A DNA stretch of 64,000 bases from Wocania_A sp965224845 (GCA_965224845.1 CBDDAJ010000026.1:434001-498000), one strand, 5' to 3'. Positions 8,738-18,542 are shown, numbered from the stretch's first letter. The notes: generated by a model from the sequence alone, not told the origin. Made by a program: numbers and translations.

Positions 8738-10015
8738 ATGAATATACCCCAATCAAGTTTACCGAGAATTGTTATTATTGGTGGTGGTTTTGCTGGTATT
8801 AATTTAGCAAAAAAATTAGCAAATAAAAAAGTTCAGGTTGTACTAATTGATAAGCGTAATTATCACACATTTCAGCCTTTATTGTATCAAGTGTCTTCTG
8901 CGGGTTTAGAGCCAGATTCTATCGCTTATCCGCTTAGGAAAATAATTAAAAAGCATAAAAATACATTTTTTCGTTTAGCAGAAGTTAAACGTATTGATGC
9001 CGACAATAAAGAAATTACGACTAATATAGGTGTTTTGAGCTTTGATTTTTTGGTCATTGCTACGGGTACTAAAACCAATTATTTTGGAAATAAATCTATT
9101 GAAACCCATAGCATGCCCATGAAAAAAGTGCCACAGGCTTTGAATATTAGAAGTCTGATTTTGCAAAACTTTGAAGAAGCAGCTATAACAAACGATAAGG
9201 AGCTACGTAAAGCTTTATTGAATTTTGTTATTGTTGGTGGTGGTCCAACCGGAGTAGAATTGGCTGGTGCTATCGCCGAACTTAAAAACCATATTTTACC
9301 ACGAGACTATCGCGATTTAATTCCTGCCGATATGCAAATATATTTGTTGGAAGGCGGAGCAAGAGTATTGCCTTCTATGAGTGAGCATGCATCAAAAAAA
9401 GCCGCACGGTTTCTTACTAAATTAGGCGTATTGGTACATTGTAATACTTTTGTTAAAGCATATGATGGTAAAAAAGTATCGACTAATTTAAGTTTAGAAT
9501 TGCAGTCTGAAACATTAATTTGGGCAGCCGGAGTTACAGGAGCGCCTGTAAAAGGACTTCATGTAGATGCACTTATAGATCGTGCAAATAGATACAAGGT
9601 AAATGCCTATAATCAAGTGGAAGGTTATACTAACATTTTTGCTTTAGGAGATATTGCTTTAATGCAAACTGAAGCTTATCCTAATGGGCATCCACAAGTG
9701 GCACAGCCTGCTATTCAACAAGGCGTACTTTTAGGCAAAAATTTAATCAATCTAATTGAAGGAAAGCCTCTTAAAGCATTCAAATATAAAGACAAAGGGT
9801 CTATGGCAACCGTAGGAAGAAACAAAGCTGTTGTTGATTTAAAGCATTATAAGTTTGCTGGTTTTTTTGCCTGGTTTGTCTGGATGTTTATTCACCTTAT
9901 GGCACTGGTTGGTTTTAGAAATAGAGTAGTGGTATTCTTTAATTGGTGCTATAATTATATTAATTTTGATAAAGCTGCACGATTAATAATACGTCCGTTC
10001 AATAAATTAAATTAA
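8738..10015 (+). CDS. ndh: Type II NADH dehydrogenase (NAD(P)/FAD-dependent oxidoreductase)
   Basis: Peripheral membrane flavoprotein that oxidises NADH and reduces quinone without pumping protons. The first Rossmann motif, IVIIGGGFAGINLAKKL, binds FAD and the second, FVIVGGGPTGVELAGAIAEL, binds NADH. FALGDIA near the end is the usual FAD-binding GD motif. The C-terminal segment has a hydrophobic, aromatic stretch (FFAWFVWMFIHLMALVGF) that should anchor it in the membrane. ATG 8738 gives MNIPQSSLPRIVIIGG and 425 aa; the upstream ATG 8690 precedes a likely promoter box. It is divergent from the ECF sigma gene. Confidence 0.92.
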   Translation: MNIPQSSLPRIVIIGGGFAGINLAKKLANKKVQVVLIDKRNYHTFQPLLYQVSSAGLEPDSIAYPLRKIIKKHKNTFFRLAEVKRIDADNKEITTNIGVLSFDFLVIATGTKTNYFGNKSIETHSMPMKKVPQALNIRSLILQNFEEAAITNDKELRKALLNFVIVGGGPTGVELAGAIAELKNHILPRDYRDLIPADMQIYLLEGGARVLPSMSEHASKKAARFLTKLGVLVHCNTFVKAYDGKKVSTNLSLELQSETLIWAAGVTGAPVKGLHVDALIDRANRYKVNAYNQVEGYTNIFALGDIALMQTEAYPNGHPQVAQPAIQQGVLLGKNLINLIEGKPLKAFKYKDKGSMATVGRNKAVVDLKHYKFAGFFAWFVWMFIHLMALVGFRNRVVVFFNWCYNYINFDKAARLIIRPFNKLN

Positions 10016-10080
10016 TACTTCATATTTTTTTAATTAATTGCCTGATTAATAATTAATTAATGTAATTCAATAGATTTTGT

Positions 10081-10776
10081 CTATTGTTGTTTTTTAATGC
10101 CTAAAACGATAAATAATTGAGCTATAGAGTAAGTAAGTATAATGCTAATACCAGAAAATGCTAAAGGCTTGTAAAATTTATTTAATGCCAATAAACTATC
10201 CGAAGTTATAAAAAAAAGCGCACCTAAAAAAACTAAAACAAAACTACTTTTAGGGACATTGCCCTTTCGTAAAAAGGCTGTTATTACCATCGATAAAATG
10301 ACTATCATATATATGATAACAGGGATTAATAAATCGCCTAAGCCTTCCTTTAAAAAATAAAATAATCCAGCGGCATAAAGGACTAATGCTACAACTACGA
10401 ACACAGTATTATTTGAGTTGTTTTTTCTTTTTAAAAAAGTAAAAACATACATAAGGTGAGCCAGCAAAAAAGAGACTAATCCACCCATAAAAAAATGAGC
10501 GGATACATCTGCAAACATTAAAAGAATATCACCTAAAAGAGATAATGTTAATGCCATAAAAGTATACTGCCTGGTTTTAGCATCGAGATGCGTTGCATAC
10601 TTCCAAAAGAAAAAAATAAGCGATATTAAGATAAATGGTTTGGTTAAGTAATGCCATGTTGTTAAGGTTTCAATATTGTCGCAAACTAATTCTGCAATAA
10701 CAATAATTAAGAAGATTAACGAGAACAATTTTTCAGTTTTGGAAAGCATACCATAGATTTTATCAAATATATTCAA
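10081..10776 (-). CDS. YhhN/TMEM86-family membrane protein
   Basis: A 231-aa integral membrane protein with about eight transmembrane segments. LTLSLLGDILLMF and FFITSDSLLALNKF carry the acidic residues typical of the YhhN family, to which vertebrate lysoplasmalogenase TMEM86B belongs. The family's bacterial role is mostly unknown, though lysoplasmalogenase activity has been shown for at least one bacterial member. The gene stands alone between convergent ndh and the divergent TonB receptor. Confidence 0.82.
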   Translation of the reverse strand: MNIFDKIYGMLSKTEKLFSLIFLIIVIAELVCDNIETLTTWHYLTKPFILISLIFFFWKYATHLDAKTRQYTFMALTLSLLGDILLMFADVSAHFFMGGLVSFLLAHLMYVFTFLKRKNNSNNTVFVVVALVLYAAGLFYFLKEGLGDLLIPVIIYMIVILSMVITAFLRKGNVPKSSFVLVFLGALFFITSDSLLALNKFYKPLAFSGISIILTYSIAQLFIVLGIKKQQ

Positions 10777-10878
10777 TTCATCATTAATTTTTTACAATTC
10801 GGTTAGTATTTGTTTTTTCAAAACTGGATATGTTTCAATTTTGCTTCATCAATTAAAAACGAACAAACGACTAACCAA

Positions 10879-13032
10879 ATGAAGAACCTAGTATTAATTT
10901 TAAGTTTAATTATTTCCATTCAGTTATCAGCTCAAAGCACTATTAATGGAAAAGTTACTGATAACAAAGGCTTACCAATTTCTGGAGCAAACGTTTATTT
11001 AGATGCTACATATGATGGAAGTACAACAGACGAGAATGGGGTATTCTCTTTCATAACTGAAGAAACAGGAACACAAACCTTAATTGTATCTTTCTTAGCT
11101 TATGAGACATATACAATGGTTGGAGACCTTTCATATATGAAAGATTTAACCATTAAACTTCGAGAAGATATTAGTGCTTTAGATGCCGTTGTTTTATCTG
11201 CTGGTACATTCGCCGCTGGCGATAATAGTAAAGTTAATGTGTTAAAACCTTTAGATGTTGTAACAACTGCCAGTGCTTTGGGCGATTTTGTTGGGGCTTT
11301 GCAAACATTACCCGGTACAACCACAGTTGCAGAAGATGGACGTTTATTTGTTCGTGGCGGTGAAGCTGAAGAAACACAAATATTTATAGATGGTATTCGT
11401 GTGTTTACACCATATTCGCCAACTACTAACAATACCCCAACACGTGGTAGATATTCGCCATTTTTGTTTGACGGCATCACATTTTCTACGGGTGGCTACT
11501 CTGCAGAATTTGGTCAAGCATTATCAAGTGTGTTATTGCTTAATACTATTGACGAGCCAGACCAAGAAAAAACAGATATAGGTATAATGAGTGTTGGAGC
11601 TACTCTGGGGAATACGCAAAAATGGAATAAAAGTTCACTTAGTATCAATACATCGTATATAAACTTAGCACCTTATATTGCTTTGTTCCCGGATAGAAAC
11701 GATTGGAAAAAACCTTTCGAAGCACTTTCAGGAGAAGCTGTTTATAGAAAAAAAACCGATTCCGGACTATTTAAACTTTACGGTGCTTTTGACACCACAA
11801 ATTTTGAGTTAACCCAGGAAGACGTTAATTTTAATGCAGGGATTGATTATAAATTAAAAAACAAAAATTTATATTTTAATGGCTCTTATCAGGGGGTTAT
11901 AAATGATAATTGGACGCTTTTTGGAGGTTTAAGTTATACACACGGAAATGATAAGATTAATATTATAGACAGAGATATTGAAGATTCAGAAAACTCTATA
12001 CACGCCAAGGTTAAATTTAAAAACAGAATAAGTAATCGTTTTAAACTGTACTTTGGGGTGGAGTATTTTGCAACAGATTTTGATGAAACCTATGCAGATG
12101 ATGTTGTTGGTCCTGTAAGCTATGGTTATAACAATAATATTGCAGCAGCCTTTGCAGAGACCGATATTTTTATATCAAAAAAATTAGCTTTTAAAACAGG
12201 CTTGCGAGCAGAATATAGTGAACTTTTTAAAGACTTTACCCTGGCACCTAGATTGTCGTTTGCATATAAAACATCAGGAAAAAGTCAATTGTCGCTAGCT
12301 TATGGTAATTTTTATCAAAACCCGTCAAGTTATATTTTGAAATTTAATCAGAACTTAAAACCACAAAATACATCACATTATATTTTTAATTATCAATATA
12401 ATGCAGACCGGAAAATTTTTAGAGCTGAGGCTTATTATAAGAAGTATGACAATTTAGTAAAATTTAATGATGAGTTTCCCGATTTTAATAGTAACTATAA
12501 CAATGATGGCAGCGGTTTTGCAAAAGGTATCGATTTCTTTTGGAGGGATAGTAAAAGTCTCAAAAATTTCGATTATTGGGTAAGCTATTCATTTTTAGAT
12601 ACCAAGCGCGATTATAGAAATTATGAAACTAAAGCCCAGCCAAATTTTGCGAATACACATAATCTATCGGTGGTTGGTAAATATTGGATTAACGATTGGC
12701 GTAGTCAAGTTGGATTTAGTTATGGCTTAGCTTCTGGAAGAACATATACCAACCCTAACGAACCAGGGTTTTTAAATAACAAAACAAAAGCATATAATAG
12801 CTTAAGTGTGAATTGGGCATATTTAATAAGTCCGCAAAAAATACTATACGCTTCTGTAAACAATGTATTAGGTTTTAAAAATGTAAATGGCTATCAATAT
12901 GCTAATACACCAGATATTAACGGCAATTTTGCAAGACGAACATTAAAACCTGCAGCAGATCAATTCTTTTTTGTTGGCTTCTTTTGGACGATTAGCGAGG
13001 ATAAAAAGAGTAACCAATTAGATAAGCTGTAA
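10879..13032 (+). CDS. TonB-dependent outer-membrane receptor with carboxypeptidase-like N-terminal domain
   Basis: Outer-membrane transporter of 717 aa. Signal peptide MKNLVLILSLIISIQLSAQ is followed by a carboxypeptidase-regulatory-like beta domain (INGKVTDNKGLPISGANVYL, residues about 22-95). Next come a plug domain (LPGTTTVAEDGRLFVRGGEAEETQIFIDG) and a beta-barrel rich in aromatic strand ends, closing at FFWTISEDKKSN. There is no SusD partner next to it, so it is more like a metal, cofactor or small-oligosaccharide receptor than a classic SusC. The upstream ATG 10810 would place non-signal residues before the signal peptide; ATG 10879 is chosen. A sulfatase converges downstream and a TonB lies beyond it. 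Confidence 0.9.
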   Translation: MKNLVLILSLIISIQLSAQSTINGKVTDNKGLPISGANVYLDATYDGSTTDENGVFSFITEETGTQTLIVSFLAYETYTMVGDLSYMKDLTIKLREDISALDAVVLSAGTFAAGDNSKVNVLKPLDVVTTASALGDFVGALQTLPGTTTVAEDGRLFVRGGEAEETQIFIDGIRVFTPYSPTTNNTPTRGRYSPFLFDGITFSTGGYSAEFGQALSSVLLLNTIDEPDQEKTDIGIMSVGATLGNTQKWNKSSLSINTSYINLAPYIALFPDRNDWKKPFEALSGEAVYRKKTDSGLFKLYGAFDTTNFELTQEDVNFNAGIDYKLKNKNLYFNGSYQGVINDNWTLFGGLSYTHGNDKINIIDRDIEDSENSIHAKVKFKNRISNRFKLYFGVEYFATDFDETYADDVVGPVSYGYNNNIAAAFAETDIFISKKLAFKTGLRAEYSELFKDFTLAPRLSFAYKTSGKSQLSLAYGNFYQNPSSYILKFNQNLKPQNTSHYIFNYQYNADRKIFRAEAYYKKYDNLVKFNDEFPDFNSNYNNDGSGFAKGIDFFWRDSKSLKNFDYWVSYSFLDTKRDYRNYETKAQPNFANTHNLSVVGKYWINDWRSQVGFSYGLASGRTYTNPNEPGFLNNKTKAYNSLSVNWAYLISPQKILYASVNNVLGFKNVNGYQYANTPDINGNFARRTLKPAADQFFFVGFFWTISEDKKSNQLDKL

Positions 13033-13040
13033 ACTTTAGC

Positions 13041-14657
13041 TTATTTTTTAACCGACATATTTATATATTTTTGATCAAGTGCTTTAGAGTCTTTATACTT
13101 AACTCGTAATGCCTTAAGTTCTGTTTTTAACTCTTTTACTATATCGGCATAGTCCGGGTTATTATAAACGTTATTCATTTCCTGCGGGTCTTTTAAACGG
13201 TCGTAAAGCTCCCATTCGTTTATGTCGTGATAAAAGTGTGCTAATTTATATTTTTTGTTAACAATGCCGTAATGTCTTTTTACAGTATGTTCTCCAGGAT
13301 ATTCATAGTAATGATAATAAACCGCATCACGGGTCCATTTTTCATTTTCCCCTTTTAATAATGGGATTAGACTTTCTCCTTGCATGTCTTCAGGAACATT
13401 AATTAGTGCGGCTTCCAGAAAGGTTTGAGCAAAGTCTAAATTTTGTACCATTTCGTCATTTGTAGTTCCGGGCTTTATTTGATTAGGCCAACGAATTAGT
13501 AAAGGGGTTTTAAACGATTCATCATATATAAAGCGCTTGTCAAACCAACCATGCTCACCAAGATAAAAACCTTGATCGGAGGTGTATACTACTATAGTGT
13601 TTTTAGCTAAACCACTTTCGTCTAAATAATCTAAAACACGACCAACATTATCATCAACAGATGAAATGCAACCCAAATAATCTTGCATATAGCGTTGGTA
13701 TTTCCATCGCATTTTTTCTTTATCATCCAACGTTGCCCAATTGTTTTTAAACCAGGTGTTAATGGAGTCTATAACGGGGTCGTACAATTTCCTTTGCGCC
13801 TCATTAAATCTGTTATAAGCACGATTAAATCCATTGATGGAAGGGACTTTAGGTTCAACACCTCCCATTTCTTCAATAGTTTCAGGACTTATTTTTGAAT
13901 CGTGACCATATTTCATATGAGTTAATAAATTCATTTCAGCAGTTTTTGCAGCTGTTCCTCTATTGGAATAGTCATCAAAAAGCGTTTCTGGTTCAGGAAA
14001 TGTTTTTTTTGTAAACTCCTTAAATTTCTTTGGATTTGGCCACCAAGGTCTGTGAGGTGCTTTGTGTAAATACATCATCATAAAAGGCTTTTCCTTGTTT
14101 CGTTTTTTATCAAGCCAATTAATAGTAAAATCTGTAATAATATCTGTAACATAGCCCGTAATAGTGGTGTCTCCTTTTTTAGTTATAAATCTTGGATTTA
14201 AATAATTACCCTGACCTGGTAAAATCATAAAATCGTCTACACCTTTTGGGTTATTGCCAAAATGTAACTTCCCATACATTGCGGTTTCGTAGCCTGCCTT
14301 TTGAAAAAGTTGAGGAAATGTAACCTGGGTGGTATCAAAAGGCATTAAATTATTAATCTTTCCATTGATATGGGTGTGCTTTCCTGTGAGAATTGTAGCT
14401 CTGGAAGGCGCACAAATTGAGTTTGTTACGCAGGCATTAGTAAACAACATGCCTTCATTTGCGATCCTATCAATATTTGGGGTATGTATTAGTTTGTTTG
14501 AATAAGCACTAATAGCCTGATAGGCATGATCATCAGACATGATAAAAAGTATATTAGGGCGTTTTGGACTATCTTTTTCTTTTTCAGAGCAGGAATTTAA
14601 AATTAAAAATCCAATTAAAAAAAGGATGAAAGCGCGATTCGTTTTTGTTAAACTCAT
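13041..14657 (-). CDS. S1-family sulfatase, lipoprotein
   Basis: Secreted sulfatase of 538 aa. The signal sequence ends LILNSC (lipobox), so it is a lipoprotein. IMSDDHAYQA holds the first two metal-binding Asp residues and C-A-P-S-R begins at Cys82, the formylglycine site. TSDQGFYLGEHGWFDKRF and ESFKTPLLIRWP are typical of the sulfatase group that includes glucosamine-6-sulfatase-like enzymes. It is most similar by eye to the sulfatase at 56830-58389, sharing GEHG-F/W-FDKR and YDES motifs. It converges on the TonB-receptor gene with 8 bp between stops. The sugar substrate cannot be told from sequence alone. Confidence 0.92.
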   Translation of the reverse strand: MSLTKTNRAFILFLIGFLILNSCSEKEKDSPKRPNILFIMSDDHAYQAISAYSNKLIHTPNIDRIANEGMLFTNACVTNSICAPSRATILTGKHTHINGKINNLMPFDTTQVTFPQLFQKAGYETAMYGKLHFGNNPKGVDDFMILPGQGNYLNPRFITKKGDTTITGYVTDIITDFTINWLDKKRNKEKPFMMMYLHKAPHRPWWPNPKKFKEFTKKTFPEPETLFDDYSNRGTAAKTAEMNLLTHMKYGHDSKISPETIEEMGGVEPKVPSINGFNRAYNRFNEAQRKLYDPVIDSINTWFKNNWATLDDKEKMRWKYQRYMQDYLGCISSVDDNVGRVLDYLDESGLAKNTIVVYTSDQGFYLGEHGWFDKRFIYDESFKTPLLIRWPNQIKPGTTNDEMVQNLDFAQTFLEAALINVPEDMQGESLIPLLKGENEKWTRDAVYYHYYEYPGEHTVKRHYGIVNKKYKLAHFYHDINEWELYDRLKDPQEMNNVYNNPDYADIVKELKTELKALRVKYKDSKALDQKYINMSVKK

Positions 14658-14719
14658 ATTTATAATGGAATTAAGCTACTAATATAATAAAACTAGATAG
14701 TAATATTTGAAAATGAGAC

Positions 14720-14763
14720 ATGATAAATGTCATAGTTATTCCACATGATTCTTAATAATTTTA
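14720..14763 (+). promoter_or_regulatory. Candidate Crp/Fnr-type operator and promoter of tonB
   Basis: ATGATAAATGTCAT (14720-14733) is a near-perfect inverted repeat. Its centre lies 36.5 bp upstream of the last base of TAATTTTA (14756-14763), a one-mismatch version of TAnnTTTG. Transcription would start near 14767, 18 bp before the tonB ATG at 14785. The same palindrome with the same spacing occurs upstream of hemN, ccoS and ccoI. Confidence 0.55.
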
Positions 14764-14784
14764 ATGGTATAAAATGTATGAGTC

Positions 14785-15514
14785 ATGAAACCAAAAAAGA
14801 ACCCAAAAATAGAAATAGGACGAAATAGCAGCCTATATTTTGCTATAGGTTTAAATTTAATGTTGTTTTTGTCATGGCAAGCTTTAGAGTATAAAACTTA
14901 CGAATAAAGACCTTGCAAGCATAGATGTAGTTGAAGTAGATGAAGTGATTGAAGAGGATATTCCTATTATAAATATAAATACACCTCCACCACCTCCACC
15001 TCCTGTTTCAATAACCGAAGCTGTCGAAATTGTTGAAGATGCTGAAGAGGTTGAGGAAACTGTTATTGAAAGCACCGAAACAGCATTAGACGATGCTATA
15101 GAGGAACGTATTGTGTCTGTAAGCGATGTTGATGTCGATGAAGTTGAAGAAGAGGTTGAAGTTCCGTTTGCAGCCATTGAAGATGTACCGGTTTTTCCTG
15201 GTTGTGAGGGTAAGTCCAGAAAAAAGATGAAAGATTGTTTTCAGAAAAAAATCCAGGAACATGTTGTTAAAAACTTTAGATACCCGCAAACTGCTATAGA
15301 TCTGGGTATTCAAGGACGCGTTTCTGTAATATTTGTTATAGATTCTAAAGGACATACAACCAAAGTAAGATCTAGAGGCCCCGATAGAATTTTAGAAAAA
15401 GAAGCCGAACGAATTATTGGCCTGTTGCCAAAAATGACACCAGGAAAGCAGCGTGGTAGAGCTGTAAAAGTGAGTTATGCTATACCTATTTTTTTCAAAT
15501 ACCAAGAAGGTTAA
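14785..15514 (+). pseudogene. tonB: TonB energy transducer, one frameshift
   Basis: TonB couples the inner-membrane proton gradient to outer-membrane receptors. The frame from ATG 14785 reads MKPKKNPKIEIGRNSSLYFA and a transmembrane helix (GLNLMLFLSWQALEYKTYE), then hits TAA at 14905. Skipping one base (T14905) continues as KDLASIDVVEVDEV, a Pro-rich linker (seven prolines at about 14985-15005), an acidic stretch and a TonB C-terminal domain (GRVSVIFVIDSKGHTTKV). The repaired protein is about 243 aa and complete. A sequencing insertion or a recent mutation explains it equally well. A strong bidirectional terminator follows. The GTG at 14945 is not a credible start because it would lack the membrane anchor. 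Confidence 0.82.
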
Positions 15515-15544
15515 TTGGTTTTGTAAATGGTTTTAATCAATGTG

Positions 15545-15578
15545 AAAAAGGCAATCTAAACTTTTAGATTGCCTTTTT
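15545..15578. terminator. Bidirectional rho-independent terminator
   Basis: A perfect 15-bp stem (15545-15559 with 15564-15578) encloses a four-base loop. The outer part is A5 on one side and T5 on the other, so it can act in both directions. It lies between the ends of tonB (+) and the gene at 15633-16034 (-). Confidence 0.9.
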
Positions 15579-15632
15579 AAATGTACCTGTTTTAACGTTT
15601 TTATACCAGTTCTTTATAAATTAGAAAAGGTA

Positions 15633-16034
15633 TTAATTCCAATGTTTTACGGTATCGTTATGTAGAATAACCTTTCTAAATTCATTTGGCTTTTTATTGT
15701 TTAATAGTTTTAATCCATCGCTTGCATCAATCAATACTCTAAAGTGTTCCTCGCTAGCCTCATATTGTTCTTTATTCTTATAGGTTGTTATAAGCATAAA
15801 AGTATAAGGTGTTTTATCTGTTGGTAAGGTTTCTAAAAGCTGATAAGACTCAATATAATTTTTTTCAATGGCTTTTATGCGTAATTGTTGCCAGTTATTT
15901 TGGTAATAAAAAAGGGCTTCAGCTTTGTTTTTATTTAAAACTTGTACATAATCTATCATTGAAACACGTTTGGACTGTTGACTTATTCCTGTATAACATG
16001 AAATAAGTAAAGTAAAAAGGATGATTTTTTTCAT
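15633..16034 (-). CDS. Small secreted protein of unknown function
   Basis: A 133-aa protein with a clear signal peptide (MKKIILFTLLISCYTGISQ). The mature part is polar with no recognised motif; YQNNWQQLRIKAIEKNYIES and FMLITTYKNKEQYEASEEHF suggest a small alpha/beta fold, perhaps of the ferredoxin-like dimeric type, but this is a guess. Its start is 2 bp from the stop of the upstream esterase gene, so they are probably co-transcribed. Confidence 0.6.
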   Translation of the reverse strand: MKKIILFTLLISCYTGISQQSKRVSMIDYVQVLNKNKAEALFYYQNNWQQLRIKAIEKNYIESYQLLETLPTDKTPYTFMLITTYKNKEQYEASEEHFRVLIDASDGLKLLNNKKPNEFRKVILHNDTVKHWN

Positions 16035-16036
16035 AA

Positions 16037-17290
16037 TTATTGGTTTTTAAGTGCCTCTAGTTTTTCTTTAGAGTAGCTATTACCTCCGCCTGTACTTAAA
16101 GCTTTTTCGTAGGCTTTAATAGCCATTTTGGTTTCGTTTACAGCGGAGTAATAATCGCCTAAAGAATCATAGACATTAGATTTATTCGGGTAGTTTTTAA
16201 CATTCATCTTAAAAAGTGCTAGTGCCTTATCATTCATTTTTCGATTCATTGAACCATAGCCCATTTGGTTTATTAAATCTTCAGGGGGTAAAATTTTGTA
16301 TCCCATTTTTATTGAAACCCTTTCGTAATGCTTAATGATATCCGAAATAACAGCATCTGCAGAAATATCCGGATTCAGTATTTTTGGAATCAAATCATGC
16401 CCAATATCATACCATGAAAAGATAAAACGCAAAGCGTCATATGTTGTTATTAATGGCACCGAACCATGTGAATCATTCTCGTAATATTTATAATCAAAAT
16501 CTAATTCACTAGAAGCGTTTGGTACCAGCTTTTTAGAAAACTCTAAGATGTCACGAATGTGCTGAGTCGTTTCGCTTGTATCTTGCATTACGGTACTTAG
16601 CTCCATTTCGGGACCCATAGTATTTGCTATGCCAACAAACAGACTTTCTTTTGATAAGTTTTTGTTGTTCAATATGGTTTTTGCTTGTTTTAAAATAGCC
16701 GAATCGTCCCACCATAAACTTGGGTCTATAGCGATATAGCTATTAAACAGTTCTGGACGTTTTAATAATGTATTTATTACTGTTAACCCCCCTAAAGAAT
16801 GTCCTATGTAAGTGCGATATGGCTGGGTTGGATATTTACTATCTATATAAGGAATAAGTTCGTTCTCTAAAAAGTCCATAAAATTATTACCACCACCAGG
16901 GCCATTATTATTGATCTCCCCGGAGTGTGGGGCATGTTCCGGAGTAGGTGTTAAATCCCTCATGCGATTAGTATTTGGTATTCCTACAACTATCATTTTT
17001 GGAACAATGGTATTGCCATTTATAGAGCTTAATTGACGAATCATACCAGTTACCGAGTAAAAATGGGCATCACCATCTAATAAATATACCACGGGATATT
17101 TTTCGGTAGCGTTAGCATTTGCATTTGGCACATGTACCCAAATTTTTCTATACTCATGCAGCGAATTCGATTTAATACTATCAACGATTCCTATAGTTAG
17201 TTTTTCATGTTCTACATGCTGTGCTTCAACTTTTACAATAGCTGTAATAAAGACTATGCAGAAAAAGAATACCAGTTGTTTTTTCATCAT
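16037..17290 (-). CDS. Esterase D/IroE-like alpha/beta hydrolase with C-terminal TPR
   Basis: Secreted hydrolase of 417 aa. Signal peptide MMKKQLVFFFCIVFITAIVKVEAQ is followed by an esterase-D-type (PF00756) domain. VVYLLDGDAHF leads the oxyanion region, IGHSLGGLTVINT carries the nucleophilic Ser, and a His in YENDSHGSVPL completes the triad. The last about 90 residues (LALFKMNVKNYPNKSNVYDSL, then GDYYSAVNETKMAIKAYEKA) form tetratricopeptide repeats. Relatives hydrolyse esters of siderophores, feruloyl or other groups, and the substrate here is open. Start could also be the second Met (17287). Confidence 0.85.
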   Translation of the reverse strand: MMKKQLVFFFCIVFITAIVKVEAQHVEHEKLTIGIVDSIKSNSLHEYRKIWVHVPNANANATEKYPVVYLLDGDAHFYSVTGMIRQLSSINGNTIVPKMIVVGIPNTNRMRDLTPTPEHAPHSGEINNNGPGGGNNFMDFLENELIPYIDSKYPTQPYRTYIGHSLGGLTVINTLLKRPELFNSYIAIDPSLWWDDSAILKQAKTILNNKNLSKESLFVGIANTMGPEMELSTVMQDTSETTQHIRDILEFSKKLVPNASSELDFDYKYYENDSHGSVPLITTYDALRFIFSWYDIGHDLIPKILNPDISADAVISDIIKHYERVSIKMGYKILPPEDLINQMGYGSMNRKMNDKALALFKMNVKNYPNKSNVYDSLGDYYSAVNETKMAIKAYEKALSTGGGNSYSKEKLEALKNQ

Positions 17291-17454
17291 TATGAGAAGT
17301 TTAATTTTTTTTCAATTTAACAATTATAGGCGGTGAACAGTTGCAGTTTAACATTTCATCAACAAAAAATAACAATTCGGTAAGTCGTTTTTTTTAAAAT
17401 AAGGCTCATGCCAGATATTTGTTGCATCATTAAAAACCTTAAATACGTTTAGCC

Positions 17455-17871
17455 ATGAAACATTTGATCTTTAGTTTTTTACTCATTATAAGCAGCCTGG
17501 TAAGTGCACAAAATAGCACTCAAGATATTATTGTTAATATTTCAAACTTTGATTCTAATGAAGGTAAGGTTATGGTTGCGCTTTATGACTCTGAAGCTAC
17601 TTTTTTAAAAACATTAAAAAAAGGAATGACAGGTGTTATAGAAAACAAAACCAGCACAGTAACCTTTAAAAATATTCCAGATGGTATTTATGCCATTTCT
17701 GTTTTTCATGACGAAGATAATAATGGAAAATTAGAAACTAATTTTATGGGTATTCCAAAAGAAGATACCGGAACATCTAATAATGCCCCTGCAAGATTTG
17801 GACCTCCAAAATGGAAGGATGCCAGGTTTATAATGCAAGGCAAATCAATAACATTACATATTAAACTTTAA
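17455..17871 (+). CDS. DUF2141 domain protein
   Basis: A 138-aa secreted protein with signal peptide MKHLIFSFLLIISSLVSAQ. The mature part is a beta-sandwich DUF2141 domain: IIVNISNFDSNEGKVMVALY, then GIYAISVFHDEDNNGKLETN with an Asp/Asn-rich loop that may bind calcium, and FGPPKWKDARF at the end. The family occurs widely in Bacteroidota with no established function. The TPR-like gene follows after 22 bp and the LytS kinase after that, so this may be the first gene of that operon. Confidence 0.82.
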   Translation: MKHLIFSFLLIISSLVSAQNSTQDIIVNISNFDSNEGKVMVALYDSEATFLKTLKKGMTGVIENKTSTVTFKNIPDGIYAISVFHDEDNNGKLETNFMGIPKEDTGTSNNAPARFGPPKWKDARFIMQGKSITLHIKL

Positions 17872-17893
17872 AACAAACCATAAATAAATACAG

Positions 17894-18517
17894 ATGAAAC
17901 ATTTAATTATTATCGCAGCATTTTTAGTTTCAGGGGTTATAAGCGCTCAAACTAATTACGAAAAAGGCATGCAAAAGGCTTTTCAGCTTTGGGGGAGCAA
18001 TAAACCAACAGAGGCAATAAACTTATTTGAACGTATCGCCAAAGCCGAACCAGATAATTGGCTGCCATCATATTATGCCGCACAGATAAATATTGTGAAT
18101 AGCTTTGGTGAAAAGGATGAGAAAAAGCTTTCTGCACAACTTAAAAAAGCTCAGGATTTAATTAACGATGCCACGGCAATATCAAAAAACAATCCGGAAA
18201 TTTTAGTGCTTCAAGCTTTATTGCATACGGCCTGGGTAGCTTATGATGGGGCAACCTATGGTATGACACTTTCGGGTAAAGTAGTAGAGTTATACGCAAA
18301 AGCGGCGCAAATTGCCCCAAAGAATCCACGCGTAGTATATTGTAAAGCAGAGTGGGATATAGGCGGAGCTAGTTATTTTGGACAAGATACTACACCATTT
18401 TGTAAAGATTTAGAACGCGCCTTAGAACTTTTCGCTAACTTTAAGCCAGAAACACCGTTTCATCCTAATTGGGGTAAAGAGCGTGCAGCGCAAGTGCTAA
18501 AATCTTGCAAAAAGTAA
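17894..18517 (+). CDS. Secreted TPR-like protein
   Basis: A 207-aa protein with signal peptide MKHLIIIAAFLVSGVISAQ. The mature protein consists of helical repeats: KGMQKAFQLWGSNKPTEAIN, LLHTAWVAYDGATYGMTLSG and AAQIAPKNPRVVYCKAEWDI. The spacing fits about four degenerate TPR units. It ends with Cys residues (FCKDLERAL, LKSCKK) that could form a disulfide. It lies between the DUF2141 gene and the LytS kinase (25 bp upstream of it), so a sensory or envelope role linked to the kinase is possible but not shown. Confidence 0.72.
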   Translation: MKHLIIIAAFLVSGVISAQTNYEKGMQKAFQLWGSNKPTEAINLFERIAKAEPDNWLPSYYAAQINIVNSFGEKDEKKLSAQLKKAQDLINDATAISKNNPEILVLQALLHTAWVAYDGATYGMTLSGKVVELYAKAAQIAPKNPRVVYCKAEWDIGGASYFGQDTTPFCKDLERALELFANFKPETPFHPNWGKERAAQVLKSCKK

Positions 18518-18542
18518 AAGGGTTTATCTATAAATTGATAGC

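Noticed and set aside
14890..14915. Programmed +1 frameshift in tonB
   Set aside because: No known slippery pattern or stimulating element is seen, and other genes in the window show the same kind of one-base insertion.
14884..15177. Ser/Thr-rich minus-strand reading frame
   Set aside because: It is the antisense shadow of the Pro/acidic linker of tonB.
14945..15514. GTG start giving a 189-aa TonB-like protein
   Set aside because: It would lack the membrane anchor that lies just upstream in another frame; a frameshifted full-length tonB explains the data better.
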